Assembly (NCBI GenBank): GCA_025517525.1
Contig: JAOPJZ010000004.1
Span: 186,001 to 250,000, forward strand
Length of the DNA stretch: 64,000 nt
Reading direction: 5' to 3'
DNA from: Natronosalvus hydrolyticus
Lineage (GTDB): Archaea > Halobacteriota > Halobacteria > Halobacteriales > Natrialbaceae
In this document: positions 25,824-35,222 of the stretch, piece after piece
How the letters are laid out: each line of letters starts with the position of its first letter
Position numbering within the stretch: position 1 is the stretch's first letter
The notes under the pieces: generated by a model
Seen by the model: the letters and a program-made list of their open reading frames with translations, nothing else
The model's database searches: none
What the model was told of the DNA's origin: nothing
Position numbers and translations under genes: made by a program

Positions 25824-27599
25824 TCAATCGTCGGCACTGATCGGTGATCCGTCGGGATGAGCCGGGGCCGGGCTCTCGTCCAGACCGTCCTGATCGGCAT
25901 ACGGGTACCACGTTCGCTTCGTGTTGTGCATGAACGGATCCTCGTAACTCGTCTCTTCGGGCTCGATTAGCTCGGCCAGTTGCTCGTCATCACGCTCGAT
26001 GACGAACTCCCTGAACGACTGCCCCGCCTCGCGTTCGGCCTCGAAGTTTCCGAGCAAGTTCGCGATTGCCCCGGGAACCTCGTCGACGGGGATTCGCTCT
26101 GCAACCCAGGCGGCAAACTGCGGATTCTCACCCAGGCCACCGCCCAGCCCGATGTCGAGTGCCTCGACAGGTTCACCGTTTTTGCGAGTCTTCATTCCCC
26201 GCAGAGAGACGTCGGCGATCTGGGGCTGGGCACACGAGGCGGTACACCCCGACAGGTGAATGTGAAAGTTCTCGACGCTGTCGGGCAATTCGACATTGTC
26301 GACCAGCCAGCGCGAAAACCGCACCTGGCGATTTTTCGTCTCGACGATCGAGAGCGAACAGAACTCCGTGCCCGTACACGCGATGGAGCCACGCTGGAAC
26401 GGATGCGGGTCCGGACTGTAGTGCTCGAGTTGGGCTTCCGACTGCAACGCCTCGAGATTCGCTTCGGGAACGTCAGTGAGGACGATGTTCTGTCGCTGGG
26501 TGAGTCGAACCTCACCCGAACCGTATTCCTCGGCGATATCGGCCAACTCGACGGCGTCGTCGGCCCCGATTCGACCGACGAGGACGTTTAGGCCGACGTA
26601 GTAGTTCCCGTCGTCCTGTTCGTGGACGCCGACGTGGTCGTGTTTCCCGTCCGCCTCGCCAGCGTTGTAGGAGTACGACGAACGAAGATCCTCGCCAGCG
26701 GTCTCGAGTTCCCAGTCGATGTACTCCTCTTGAAGCACGGCACGAAGCTTTTCGGGGCCCCACTCGTCGACGAGGAATTTGATGCGCGCCGCATACCGGT
26801 TCTCCCGATTGCCGTGGTCACGAAAGAGTGCGGAGATGCCACCAGCGACCTCGACGGCCTGCTCGGGCGTGACGAAGACGTCGATGTTCCGGGCGAATCG
26901 GGGTTCGTTCCGGGCGAGGCCACCCCCGACGCGGACGTTGTACCCGGTGACGGTTTCGCCATCTATTTTTTTCCTGGCCGGTTCGAACGCGAGGTCGTTG
27001 ATGTCACCCTGTCCACAGCCCTCGTCACAGCCCGTCACTGACACTTTCCACTTTCGCGGCAAGTTCGAGTGTGCCTCGTTTTCTTTGAACGTGTCGTGGA
27101 GGTCGTGGCCCAGTTGATGAGCGTCGACGTGCTCGTGTTTGTCCTTGCCGGCCACCGGACAGCCGACGATGTTTCGCCAGGAGTCACCACAGGCCTGGAC
27201 CGCAGACAGCCCGACTTCCTCCAGGCGGTCAAAAATCTCGGGGACGTCCTCGAGGTTTATCCAGTGCAACTGGATGGCCTGACGCGTCGTCACGTCGAGC
27301 CAGCCGTTGCCGAACTCAGGGTTTTCAACCGGCCCCGTCGAATACTCCTGGGCAAGTTCGGCGAGCACACGAAACTGGCCCGGCTCGAGCACCCCCGCCG
27401 GCGGACCGATTCGGAGCATGAAATACGACTCCTGACCTGCGCGCTGGTGATACAGGCCGTACCATTTGAACCGCTCGAACCAGGCGTCTTTTTCGTCCTC
27501 GGGAATCGTCTCCCAGCCGGACTCGGCGAAGCGATCGATTTCGTCCCGGATATCCGTTCCGTACAGTTCGTCCTTCCAGTTCTCGACGTCACTCGGCAT
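25824..27599 (-). CDS. nirA: Ferredoxin-dependent nitrite/sulfite reductase
   Basis: A 591-residue siroheme/4Fe-4S enzyme for the six-electron reduction of nitrite to ammonia or sulfite to sulfide in the cytoplasm. It is two-fold pseudosymmetric: an N-terminal ferrodoxin-like half with GNGWLDVTTRQAIQLHWI and ACGDSWRNIVGCP, and a C-terminal half with VRLTQRQNIVLTDV and the cluster/siroheme ligands CTGTEFC (C-x5-C) and CTASC (C-x3-C). The pattern and haloarchaeal context favour assimilatory nitrite reductase, but sulfite reductase cannot be excluded from sequence alone. ATG 27599 was chosen because upstream in-frame sequence is Arg/Gly-rich and non-conserved, and a TATA-like TTGTACC lies about 27 nt before it. 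Confidence 0.88.
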   Translation of the reverse strand: MPSDVENWKDELYGTDIRDEIDRFAESGWETIPEDEKDAWFERFKWYGLYHQRAGQESYFMLRIGPPAGVLEPGQFRVLAELAQEYSTGPVENPEFGNGWLDVTTRQAIQLHWINLEDVPEIFDRLEEVGLSAVQACGDSWRNIVGCPVAGKDKHEHVDAHQLGHDLHDTFKENEAHSNLPRKWKVSVTGCDEGCGQGDINDLAFEPARKKIDGETVTGYNVRVGGGLARNEPRFARNIDVFVTPEQAVEVAGGISALFRDHGNRENRYAARIKFLVDEWGPEKLRAVLQEEYIDWELETAGEDLRSSYSYNAGEADGKHDHVGVHEQDDGNYYVGLNVLVGRIGADDAVELADIAEEYGSGEVRLTQRQNIVLTDVPEANLEALQSEAQLEHYSPDPHPFQRGSIACTGTEFCSLSIVETKNRQVRFSRWLVDNVELPDSVENFHIHLSGCTASCAQPQIADVSLRGMKTRKNGEPVEALDIGLGGGLGENPQFAAWVAERIPVDEVPGAIANLLGNFEAEREAGQSFREFVIERDDEQLAELIEPEETSYEDPFMHNTKRTWYPYADQDGLDESPAPAHPDGSPISADD

Positions 27600-27709
27600 T
27601 GGACCATGGTACGACCAGGGGGTACAAGGCCCCGAGCGTTGCGTCAGTTCTCCCCGTTGCTCGGCGTTCGAGGACGTATTTGCCAGCACGGCAATCGCCA
27701 GGCGACCCC

Positions 27710-28030
27710 TTACAACGGCTCGACCACACCCCGCACCCTCGGAATGCTCGCCGGGTCGTACCGCTCGAACTCGCCGTCGATCACCCGGCCGACCGGCAGT
27801 CGCTCGATCGATACCCGCTGTCCACACTCGAGACACCGACCCACGGTTCCGGCGACGACGTGGGTACCATCGACGCGGACGTCAGTGAATCCCTCAAGAA
27901 GGACGTACGAGAGAGGACACGAACAGCATTCCTCGCGCTCGAGTATCCAGACGTCGCTCACGCCGACTTCCCGGGAGTCGTTGACGCTGATCCACGCACC
28001 ATCGTCCAGCGTACGAAGGGCGATTGCCAT
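27710..28030 (-). CDS. Small zinc-binding haloarchaeal protein
   Basis: A 106-residue protein with likely metal ligands ECCSC (residues 34-38) and CLEC, arranged as one zinc site. It reads MAIALRTLDDGAWISVNDSR at the start. ATG 28030 is preferred; ATG 28093 would add a short Gly/Arg-rich stretch. It precedes nirA by 110 bp in the same direction and might be linked to it, but no functional domain is recognised. Confidence 0.6.
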   Translation of the reverse strand: MAIALRTLDDGAWISVNDSREVGVSDVWILEREECCSCPLSYVLLEGFTDVRVDGTHVVAGTVGRCLECGQRVSIERLPVGRVIDGEFERYDPASIPRVRGVVEPL

Positions 28031-28211
28031 ACCGAAACCTCGACCCAATCCACCCTGCATCCATCGACCCGCACAATCCTTATCATCGCCCATGACAGGC
28101 TCGCTGGAGAAAACCGACAGCGAGGGACGAGATACCCCCACATATCGGCGACCGAGATACGGGCAATCGTTACCGCCGTACGAGAGTGCGGGTATCGCTT
28201 GCTTGCGAAGT

Positions 28212-28221
28212 CGATGTTAAA
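28212..28221 (+). promoter_or_regulatory. Promoter of the 28246-28541 small-gene pair
   Basis: CGATGTTAAA lies 25-34 nt ahead of ATG 28246, the leaderless spacing, and points to transcription starting at the 37-codon frame. Confidence 0.5.
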
Positions 28222-28245
28222 CGGGTGACCTCCATACAGTGGGAT

Positions 28246-28359
28246 ATGACAGCCGACCTGTCGACACGAAGCCGACAACACGCCCCCGCAGACGTCGCCC
28301 CCGAACTGTTCGATACCAGTTCGAAATCCGATTCCGAGTCCACGGAGGAAACCCGATGA
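28246..28359 (+). CDS. 37-residue small protein, first gene of a pair
   Basis: ATG 28246 opens a 37-codon frame, MTADLSTRSRQHAPADVAPE..., ending at TGA 28357-28359. It has three supports: a TATA box at the leaderless distance, a 4-nt ATGA overlap with the next small gene, and that gene's Shine-Dalgarno sequence embedded in its last codons. The peptide is acidic and Ser-rich with no membrane segment. It may be a functional microprotein or a leader cistron. Confidence 0.5.
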   Translation: MTADLSTRSRQHAPADVAPELFDTSSKSDSESTEETR

Positions 28360-28541
28360 CCAACCTCGCGACGAACGATTTACGGACCGAAGACGAACAC
28401 ACCGCTCGAGCGGGGCCCACCGAATCAGCCGAGTCGGACGAGGGGAGCGACGAACCGGATACCAGTCACCTCGACGACGTCGAACCCGGTGCCGGCTGTA
28501 CGGAAATCTGGGAACATCTCGCCGAAAAACGCGAGGAGTAA
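28356..28541 (+). CDS. 61-residue acidic protein, second gene of a pair
   Basis: Begins at ATG 28356, 6 nt after a perfect GGAGGA (28344-28349), and overlaps the preceding short frame by 4 nt. The first half is disordered and acidic. The last 20 residues, VEPGAGCTEIWEHLAEKREE, look structured and helical with one Cys. The strong ribosome site is unusual in a leaderless-rich genome and marks a true second cistron. Function is unknown. Confidence 0.6.
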   Translation: MTNLATNDLRTEDEHTARAGPTESAESDEGSDEPDTSHLDDVEPGAGCTEIWEHLAEKREE

Positions 28542-28666
28542 GACGGTCTCCTATCGACTCTCAAGGAGACAGTATTATATTGGAGATCAGTTACAGTCCG
28601 TATGAACACTGAGAGATATTCACCAGGGAACAACCCTTTTTCCCTACCCGCCCCCAACGCCACCCA

Positions 28667-29374
28667 ATGACCGCCGATCGCGACGACGACGACTCACGCT
28701 CGAGCCCTCCACCACGAGTGCCGACTGATCGCGAGTCGCCCGTCGGTGCCCCAGTCATCCGCGGCGACGAATCCGTTACCGGCAGCCACGCCCGCCAGGC
28801 CGTCCAGTTCGATCCCACCGATCCGGAGAGCCTCGCCCTCGCCGCCGAAACCGTCGCGGAGTTCGCTACCGGGGCAGCCGACGAAGACCACCTTTACATG
28901 CTGCGCGGAGCAGCCGCCTGTGCCGCCCTCGTTCGCGGCGAAGGCTCGTACAAAGCCGCCGCCGAACGAGCAACCGCCACACTCGAGGACGGTAGCTCGG
29001 TTTCCGTCTCGTTCATCCGGAAATGGGCTCGCGTCCACGACCTGCCGAGGGCCGTCCGCCGACAGGTCGCCATGGGAGCTATTGCGCCCTCGGCCGCCAA
29101 ACACATCGCCCGCGTCGGTGGCGAAGCCCGACTGCTGCTCGCCTGGGCTACCCTCGACGGCAACCTCACCGTTCGCGACGTGCGCACCGTCGCCAGCGAA
29201 ATCAACGACGGCGTCCCCATCGACCGCGCACTGGCCGACCACGGCGTGACCCTTGGGCACCTCGAGCTCACGCTGCCAGCCGCAGCCTACCGGGACCTCC
29301 GTCGACACGCCAGCCTCGAGGGCGTCGACCCCGGAAGCGTCGTTGCCGCTGCGCTCGAGGAGTACCTCGAGTAA
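28667..29374 (+). CDS. Conserved haloarchaeal DNA-binding-like protein
   Basis: A 235-residue protein. A disordered acidic N-terminus (residues 1-40) is followed by an all-helical domain: LYMLRGAAACAALVRGEGSYKAAAERAT, SVSFIRKWARVHDLPRAVRRQVAMGAIAPSAAKHIARVGG, and a C-terminal RHASLEGVDPGSVVAAALEEYL. The middle resembles ParB/HTH-like helices and the end resembles a CopG/RHH-style or helical cap. It is probably nucleic-acid binding, which is inference; I recall it only as an uncharacterised haloarchaeal family. It stands between the small-gene pair and a convergent M20 gene. Confidence 0.65.
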   Translation: MTADRDDDDSRSSPPPRVPTDRESPVGAPVIRGDESVTGSHARQAVQFDPTDPESLALAAETVAEFATGAADEDHLYMLRGAAACAALVRGEGSYKAAAERATATLEDGSSVSVSFIRKWARVHDLPRAVRRQVAMGAIAPSAAKHIARVGGEARLLLAWATLDGNLTVRDVRTVASEINDGVPIDRALADHGVTLGHLELTLPAAAYRDLRRHASLEGVDPGSVVAAALEEYLE

Positions 29375-29404
29375 CCGACACTCCCAGATCGTACCGAGAA
29401 CAGT

Positions 29405-30652
29405 CTACGACGACAAATAGACGCGCGCCGTCTCCGCTATCACCGACATCGCCCGTTCGACTGAGTCCCACTCGATCGTCTCCTCCGGAAAATGTGCCTG
29501 CTCGATACTGCCCGGACCGAAGACGACTGTCGGAATTCCGGCCCCGACATAGTGGCGACTGTCCGCACCGTAAGTCGCCCCCCGAGGCGACGTATCCGAC
29601 AGCCCCGTTCGCTCCATCCCGGTCTGTAACGCTCGAACCACGGATTCGTCGCTCTCGGTCACTCCAGGCTCGAACTGGATCGAGAATCGCTCCATCGTCG
29701 GCCCGACAATCCCACCCCAGTCAGCCTCGCGCGCGATCCCTTCGAGGTGTGCCTGTAGCTCCCGCTCGACCGACGCAACCGTTTCGCCGGGGGCAACGCC
29801 AACCCGAACGGACGCCGTCAACTCGTCGGCCACCGAGGACGCCCACTCCCCTGCCTCGAGACGCCCGATACACACCGGCCACGGAATCTGAAACTCCTCG
29901 TACAACGGGTGGACGACACGCTCAGTTCGTTCGCGTTCGAACGCCTCGAGTCCAGCCCGGAGATCCTCGAACGCCTCAAGGACCGATGCCCCCCGCCAGC
30001 GCGTTGCCGCGTGCGCCGACCGACCCTCGAGCCCGATTTCCACCATCAAACTTCCCTCCGTGGCCGTCACCGGCCGCAACTCCGTCGGTTCGGCCACGAT
30101 AGCCGCGTCGCGGTCGAACGGATACGGATTCTCGAGTGCGGCCGCAGCCGCCCCGATACCACCTTCCTCCTCACCGACGACGCTCTCGACGACGATTCGA
30201 CCATCGAGCGAAGTCGATGACGACTCGAGCGCCTTCGCCGCCCCAACACACGCCGCCAGCCCCGACTTCATATCCGCCGCACCGCGTGCCGTCAACCGCC
30301 CATCCACCCAGCGCGGTTCGAACGGGTCGCCCTCCCAGCCCCGGCCCGCCGGAACCACGTCGACGTGTCCGTTCAACACGAGGGTTTTCCCCGCGTCCGG
30401 GTAACCGAACTCGAGGATGCCCCCGACACTCGGTCGCCCGTCGGTCTCAATCAGCGCCGGGTCGTCCGGAAACGACGGATGATTCGCGAGACGCTCTGCA
30501 TCGGCTTCCCATGTGTAGACCTCGAATCCGGCCGACTCGAGCGTTGCCTGCAACCACTCCTGTGCAGGGGCTTCGTTCCCGGCCGTCGTCTCGAACGAAC
30601 ACAGCGTCGCTGCAATCTCACGAACGGTCACCTCGAGGGACGCGTCTTCCAT
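29405..30652 (-). CDS. M20 family hydrolase, acetylornithine deacetylase-like
   Basis: A 415-residue di-zinc hydrolase. It has [10 protein letters not shown] (first zinc ligand and Asp), [12 protein letters not shown] (bridging Asp), [11 protein letters not shown] (catalytic Glu pair), IVAEPTE, and a C-terminal His ligand in EQAHFPEE. The long first domain with [28 protein letters not shown] is typical of ArgE/DapE-like and peptidase forms. The substrate is not resolved. Start ATG 30652 is fixed by a TATATA at 30677-30682; longer starts fall upstream of that promoter. Confidence 0.85.
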   Translation of the reverse strand: MEDASLEVTVREIAATLCSFETTAGNEAPAQEWLQATLESAGFEVYTWEADAERLANHPSFPDDPALIETDGRPSVGGILEFGYPDAGKTLVLNGHVDVVPAGRGWEGDPFEPRWVDGRLTARGAADMKSGLAACVGAAKALESSSTSLDGRIVVESVVGEEEGGIGAAAAALENPYPFDRDAAIVAEPTELRPVTATEGSLMVEIGLEGRSAHAATRWRGASVLEAFEDLRAGLEAFERERTERVVHPLYEEFQIPWPVCIGRLEAGEWASSVADELTASVRVGVAPGETVASVERELQAHLEGIAREADWGGIVGPTMERFSIQFEPGVTESDESVVRALQTGMERTGLSDTSPRGATYGADSRHYVGAGIPTVVFGPGSIEQAHFPEETIEWDSVERAMSVIAETARVYLSS

Positions 30653-30676
30653 GTGAGGGCGAACGAACGGGGGTAG

Positions 30677-30682
30677 TATATA
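30677..30682 (-). promoter_or_regulatory. TATA box of the second M20 gene
   Basis: TATATA, 25-30 nt ahead of ATG 30652 on the minus strand; a leaderless promoter that decides the start. Confidence 0.7.
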
Positions 30683-30777
30683 GCCGCTCGGTCGGCTCTT
30701 TTGTGCCACAAACCACAGGCACGCAGCCACCGGAGAAAGAAACGTTTAACCCCGCGTCCCATAAATTGGTTACTACA

Positions 30778-30828
<51 letters not shown>

Positions 30829-30851
<23 letters not shown>

Positions 30852-31104
30852 CTTTTGCCACGAGCAAACTCGCGAGTGGCAAAACGGCTCCGCGATTTGA
30901 ATCGCAGTGAGGAGCTTGCTCCGACCGTGTGTTCAAATCGCGCCCGGCCCGCTTTTGCCACGAGCAAATTCGTGAGCAACAGGTCGCGGATCCGAAGCGA
31001 TTTGAAGTAGACGAGTCGCAGCCCGTGAGCGAGCGCAGCGAGCGAACTGGAACGTCTTGGCACAGTTCACAATCGCGCCCGGCCCGTTTTTGCTACGAGC
31101 AAAA
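30829..31104 (+). repeat. Three copies of the tRNA-Lys 3' end (att-like repeats)
   Basis: The 40-nt segment 30829-30868 (T loop to 17 nt past the tRNA) is repeated exactly at 30930-30969. A shorter, diverged copy (AATCGCGCCCGGCCCG then TTTTTGCTACGAGCAAA) lies at 31072-31104. The spacings are about 101 and 142 bp. Repeats of a tRNA 3' end beside the tRNA are what successive tyrosine-recombinase integrations and deletions leave behind. A tyrosine recombinase gene starts 1.3 kb downstream. No matching copy was found further right in the window. Confidence 0.75.
30853..30884 (+). terminator. Hairpin directly after tRNA-Lys
   Basis: TTTTGCCAC at 30853-30861 is inverted as GTGGCAAAA at 30876-30884, leaving a 14-nt loop. 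Lying 1 nt past the tRNA, with T4 in its first arm, it could aid termination or 3' processing. Confidence 0.35.
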
Positions 31105-31202
31105 CTCTCGAGCCATCCCCACTCTTTCGCCCACTCCCGTCGACACGCAGGCATCGCCACTACAAACCGGAGACGAACAACAAAATCGCGAAACAAGCCG
31201 TT

Positions 31203-32087
31203 TCAGCCGCGAACCGGCATAAACGCCAGTCCCGTCAGCAAAATCACCGTCACAATCGACAGGCCAATAACCCACCAGAGGCCGTGTACCCGATCGTGGT
31301 GTTCCTCAACAGCCGCATGCTGGGCTTCGAAGCTCTCGATATCCTCAGTGAGGTACGCATAACTCGGGTGCGGGAAGTGCACACCGAACTCCTCACCGTT
31401 GATCAACACGACTTCGTTGTGCTCGAGCGACACCGTCGACACCTCTTCGCCAACGTACTCGAGGGTCACCGACTCCGCGTCGATCTCGACGATCTCACCG
31501 TCGACCTGACCTTCCTGCTCTGCCTCGAAGAACCTCAACTCGTCGCCTAACTCGAGTTCGAAGCTATCGATCTCCTCGACTTCGCTGACGTGTACAACGC
31601 GCTCGTCGCCATCGTCATCCACGGTCACGTAGACGCCGTCTTCACGTTCGATCGGCGTGAACTCATCCTCGTCGAAGTCCTCGACGAACAACACCGTCTC
31701 CGGTACTGGCTCGTCCTCCTCATCCTCGTCCGCCTCCGGCGGCGCATAGAGGTACACGTAGTACTCAACGCCTTCTTCCTCGAGTTGCACGCTATCGCCA
31801 GCATCCCAACTATCACCGTCGGCCGCACTCGCCCCAGCCCAGGTGACATCAAACACTGCCTCCGTGTTCACGTGCTCGAGCGTTGCGGTCCCCGCGTTCC
31901 CATCGAGTTCGGACACGTTGTATGTCAAGTCCCCGACCGTGAAGTCATCTCCCTGCTCGATTTGATAGTCCGCATCGGCTTCGTCAATCACCACTTCAGG
32001 TGCCTCCGCGGTCGCAATAACAGCGTATGCGCCCGCAGTGATCACCAGGAACAGGACGATATAGACGATCCCTGCGCGTAATTGCAT
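31203..32087 (-). CDS. Acidic protein with two membrane anchors
   Basis: A 294-residue protein with a membrane segment at residues 7-25 and another near 272-290. Between them is a very acidic, beta-rich extracellular domain with EDFDEDEFTPIEREDGVYVTVDDDG and a His-rich end, HHDRVHG. No enzymatic motif is seen. Both termini are predicted in the cytoplasm, so the central domain is outside. It lies between the tRNA-Lys repeats and the first integrase gene, so it may be core sequence or early island cargo. Confidence 0.6.
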   Translation of the reverse strand: MQLRAGIVYIVLFLVITAGAYAVIATAEAPEVVIDEADADYQIEQGDDFTVGDLTYNVSELDGNAGTATLEHVNTEAVFDVTWAGASAADGDSWDAGDSVQLEEEGVEYYVYLYAPPEADEDEEDEPVPETVLFVEDFDEDEFTPIEREDGVYVTVDDDGDERVVHVSEVEEIDSFELELGDELRFFEAEQEGQVDGEIVEIDAESVTLEYVGEEVSTVSLEHNEVVLINGEEFGVHFPHPSYAYLTEDIESFEAQHAAVEEHHDRVHGLWWVIGLSIVTVILLTGLAFMPVRG

Positions 32088-32334
32088 GTGTGAGGGCTTG
32101 TTCGCCCGTCGTATAACGGTTACTAAGTTCGCGAATCAGCAGCTACAGTATTGCAATGGAAATGACGGAATCAGCGGTCACTCGAACGAACTGTTGAGAG
32201 ACCGCAGCCGTGGGCACATGTTAGAACCGTTCCTGTGGGCAAAATGTGTTCACTCACTGTCAAACCACGGTCGACCGGTGAAACAAGTCCGAAACTGTCG
32301 TTCTCGGATTTGTTATCGAAAAAAGCCAAGGGCC

Positions 32335-32359
32335 GGCTTTAGGGCTAAGGGTTAAAGCC
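32335..32359 (+). repeat. Inverted repeat upstream of the first integrase gene
   Basis: GGCTTTA (32335-32341) and TAAAGCC (32353-32359) flank an 11-nt spacer in the promoter region of the integrase. It may be an operator or a recombinase arm site. Confidence 0.3.
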
Positions 32360-32384
32360 CAGCAAATAAAACATATAAGCAGAG

Positions 32385-33683
32385 ATGGGAACGAGAGATC
32401 AAATCGAGAACCTCCAAAAACGCATCAAGAAACGGTCAGGTCTGTCCGACGAGCCGCCTGATGACGAGAACGCACCATCAATCTCCGAGGACGACGCCGA
32501 GGCGCTCCTCGAATTCAGTCGGCAACTCGACCTGCTCAGTTCGAAGTACACCGACTACCGGCACCTCAAACTCCTCCGACACTGCGTCATCATGGCGGAG
32601 CAGGTCGGTGGCCTCGCAGATGCGCTCGAAAGTCGAGATTCCGCCGAGGAGGTCGTTGTGTGGATCAATCGGGAACGCGGCGTCCCCGAATTCAGTGAAG
32701 AGACCAATCAAGACTACCGAGTTGCGCTTCGAATCTTCGGGAAGCGAGTCCTGAAGATGGCCGACGACGAAGTACCGAACTCGCTCGCGTGGGTTCCAAC
32801 TGGCACGAGCAAGTCCTACGATCCTTCGCCCAGCCGGTCAAACATGCTGGACTGGGAAGAGGCCAAGAAGATGGCCGTTGAAGGGACGACAAACCCCCGG
32901 GACAAGGCGCTCATCACGGTGTCTCACGAACTAGGACCGCGCGGGGAGGAGATGCACGAAGTCCGGATGGGGCAAGTGAACGACGCCGACCACGGGATCC
33001 AGATCAGTCTCGACGGGAAACAAGGAGAGCACTCGGTCACCCTAATCAACAGCGTCCCCTACTTGCAGCAGTGGCTCAGTGAACACCCCGCACCCGACGA
33101 CGACGAGGCGTGCCTCTGGTGCAACCTTGATGGCGCGTACGACAACGCGAGCTACCAGACGTACCTCGGCCGGTTCAAGAAAGCAGGACGGCGCGCCGAC
33201 ATCGACAAGCCCGTCACGCCAACGAACTTCCGGAAGTCGAACACGTACTGGCTCGCCAAGCAGGGAGCAAACGAGTCGTTCATCAACGACCGGCAAGGCA
33301 GAACACCGACGTCCGACCACGCGAGGCGGTATATCGCGGAGTTCGGTCCGGAGAACGAGAACAACCAGTATGCCGAGCTCCAGGGCCTCGACGTACAGAC
33401 GGAGAAAACAGAAGATCGGACACCACTCACGTGTCCCCGGTGCGATAAGCAGACCCCGCGGGACGAATCGTTCTGCGTCTGGTGTCACCAAGCGATGGAA
33501 CCAGACGCCGTCGACGAACTCGAAAAGGAGGAATCCAAACAACGGCGAGAACTGCTCCGGCTGGCGAAGGAAAACCCAGAGCTGCTGGACGCAGTCGAAG
33601 ACATCGAGCCCTTGATCGAAACCCTGGGTGGAGACGCGAACGTCATCAACACAGCTCGGAAGTTCGTCGAAGCGACTGAGTGA
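32385..33683 (+). CDS. Tyrosine recombinase/integrase with zinc-ribbon
   Basis: A 432-residue haloarchaeal integrase. It has an N-terminal SAM-like core-binding part and a catalytic domain with R186 (HELGPRGEEMHEVR), R283 (TPTNFRKSNTYWLAKQG) and the nucleophile candidate Y316 (HARRYIAEF). The box-II position usually taken by His (H-x-x-R) is Thr here. A zinc ribbon, CPRC...CVWC, follows, then a helical tail, as in many haloarchaeal integrases. Given the repeated tRNA-Lys ends 1.3 kb upstream, its probable site is that tRNA. The GC content is high, as in the core. Confidence 0.85.
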   Translation: MGTRDQIENLQKRIKKRSGLSDEPPDDENAPSISEDDAEALLEFSRQLDLLSSKYTDYRHLKLLRHCVIMAEQVGGLADALESRDSAEEVVVWINRERGVPEFSEETNQDYRVALRIFGKRVLKMADDEVPNSLAWVPTGTSKSYDPSPSRSNMLDWEEAKKMAVEGTTNPRDKALITVSHELGPRGEEMHEVRMGQVNDADHGIQISLDGKQGEHSVTLINSVPYLQQWLSEHPAPDDDEACLWCNLDGAYDNASYQTYLGRFKKAGRRADIDKPVTPTNFRKSNTYWLAKQGANESFINDRQGRTPTSDHARRYIAEFGPENENNQYAELQGLDVQTEKTEDRTPLTCPRCDKQTPRDESFCVWCHQAMEPDAVDELEKEESKQRRELLRLAKENPELLDAVEDIEPLIETLGGDANVINTARKFVEATE

Positions 33684-33792
33684 CCGACAGCGGCTACCCT
33701 GTTCTCCAGAGCCATTGACTACTGCTTACCATCTGGCAACGAAAAGAAAGTAACTGAAAGCTGGTTCGCCAGTTCGCCACGAGAGTGGTTAA

Positions 33793-34476
33793 TCAGTGAC
33801 CGGTTCCGCACCAGAGGCATGGTTGATGTTGCGGAGTCCATGCCCCACAATCTGGACACTGGATGGGGGGTTGTGGTCTGACATCTTCGTTGAGACCGTC
33901 GTCTTCGAAGGTTTCAACGAACTCCTTGCGTTTGTGAGGCCCCCATCCGAACCGCTCCCGCAGGGCGGGAGTCCTCAATCCGAGTTGGATGGCCAGCAGT
34001 TTCGCTCGTGACCGCCGGATGTCGTACAACGTGAATTCTGTCGGGACATCGGCGTATTCGCAGGCTCGCTTTGTGACTGCCCGTAACTGAAGCGAGGAGA
34101 TGATCCTGTTCCTATGCGTCTGTGCCCAGACCGGCGTCTCTGGGGCAACCTCCTCTAACGAGTCAGTCTCCGCAGTGAGCAGTTCCGTGACTGGATGTTC
34201 CGCTTGTATCCACTTTTTCAAGTGTGGCATCGATCCGCAGAGAGTGAGTAACCGTTCATGGCCATCTTTACGAGTGAGCAGTATGGCCATGTGGTCGCCT
34301 CTGTCTTCCAGGTCACCGAAGCTAAGCTGGTGAAGTTCAGACGGTCGTGCGTGCGACTCCCACGCGACCGCTATGAGGGCTTTGTCCCGGATGTGGATGT
34401 TCGGATGTTTGAGGATCGGTACGATGTGGTCTTCCCAGCGGAGTATCGTCCCCTGGTCGTCGTTCGGTTCTTGCAT
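33793..34476 (-). CDS. Tyrosine recombinase, short form
   Basis: A 227-residue catalytic domain only: R in ESHARPSELHQLSF, YDIRRSRAKLLAIQLG for box II, and FGWGPHKRKEFVETFED, where a usual active-site Tyr is not obvious. It ends in a zinc ribbon CPDC...CLWC like that of the 32385 integrase. The N-terminal arm-binding and core-binding parts expected of a 350-430-residue family member are missing. It may be a truncated remnant or act as a directionality factor. A TATA (minus-strand GGTATAAATA, about 34545-34554) and the palindrome at 34523-34535 lie just upstream. Confidence 0.65.
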   Translation of the reverse strand: MQEPNDDQGTILRWEDHIVPILKHPNIHIRDKALIAVAWESHARPSELHQLSFGDLEDRGDHMAILLTRKDGHERLLTLCGSMPHLKKWIQAEHPVTELLTAETDSLEEVAPETPVWAQTHRNRIISSLQLRAVTKRACEYADVPTEFTLYDIRRSRAKLLAIQLGLRTPALRERFGWGPHKRKEFVETFEDDGLNEDVRPQPPIQCPDCGAWTPQHQPCLWCGTGH

Positions 34477-34522
34477 GACGCATCCTATCGTTCGGCCCGG
34501 GGGATAATCGTCGAGTCGTGGG

Positions 34523-34535
34523 TGAAGTCACTTCA
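34523..34535. promoter_or_regulatory. 13-bp palindrome, copy 1 (candidate operator)
   Basis: TGAAGTCACTTCA, a perfect 6+1+6 palindrome, between the TATA (about 34545-34554) and the presumed start of transcription of the short recombinase. An identical copy stands exactly 700 bp away at 35223-35235. Confidence 0.55.
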
Positions 34536-34633
34536 GCAGCGAAATATTTATACCGTAGATTATTTCGTCGCGTGATTATTGCCGATCGGACAAAGCCTTA
34601 CCAAGAGCAAGTTATTCAACAGACGACGGAACT

Positions 34634-35035
34634 CTAGGGGGACGTAGAATCGGTGTGACTCTGTCCGTAGGTATCATAGTGTGATGTATCCAAGTGGGTC
34701 GTATTTTGGCTGTTCTTGGATCGTATTTCGTCTATCTGAGATTGTGACAATCGTGTAGGATGTAGTCGCCATCGTTTCTCCCCTTTACTATTGAGATATT
34801 GAGTGACGATGCCAGCGTCCTTTGCCTGTGAGAGTACTGAAATTAACGAGGCAGGAGAGTACTCACCATCTCGACCCCACTCCTTGGCACCCCGTGAGTC
34901 GTCCACGATAATCGTATTTACCTTCTCGCGGAGCGCAGTGAACGCGTAACTGTTCCCTGGTGCGTCCAGCAACTCTTTCAGCACAATCTGTGCGTATTTC
35001 TGCTTCAGTAGTTGTTCGAACTCAGTATCGTCCAT
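34634..35035 (-). CDS. Winged-helix regulator between the two palindromes
   Basis: A 133-residue protein. Residues 1-95 are helical and then wing-like: DTEFEQLLKQKYAQIVLKELLDA, SYAFTALREKVNTIIVDD, SPASLISVLSQAKDAGIV and KGEKRWRLHP. The tail is Ser/Thr-rich and disordered. It is flanked by identical palindromes in the promoters of its two neighbours, which makes it the likely repressor that binds them. ATG 35035 was chosen over GTG 35038 by the TATA-like minus-strand TTTACATAC (about 35057-35067). Confidence 0.6.
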   Translation of the reverse strand: MDDTEFEQLLKQKYAQIVLKELLDAPGNSYAFTALREKVNTIIVDDSRGAKEWGRDGEYSPASLISVLSQAKDAGIVTQYLNSKGEKRWRLHPTRLSQSQIDEIRSKNSQNTTHLDTSHYDTYGQSHTDSTSP

Positions 35036-35222
35036 CACAAGACAATTTTCCTGGTCCGTATGTAAATAAGATGGCCAGGGGTAGGACTGTGAAATCCGAA
35101 GATTATCTTATACTGTTTCTTGGAAAAGGGATGGGATATCTTGTAGCAGTTTCTTGTTGGATTCCGTGGTTAGAGTTCGTCTTTGTCGAAATTTTTAACC
35201 AGTGGTAAATATCTTTCCCTGG

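Noticed and set aside
29023..30102. 359-codon Arg/Pro/Ser-rich plus-strand frame
   Set aside because: Low-complexity shadow over the end of the 28667 gene and the M20 gene.
34572..34637. 21-codon plus-strand frame after a TATA-like TTTATACC
   Set aside because: TATA spacing is about 22 nt, too short, and the same TATA region fits the minus-strand recombinase better. Its stop overlaps that of the regulator in CTAG, which is probably chance.
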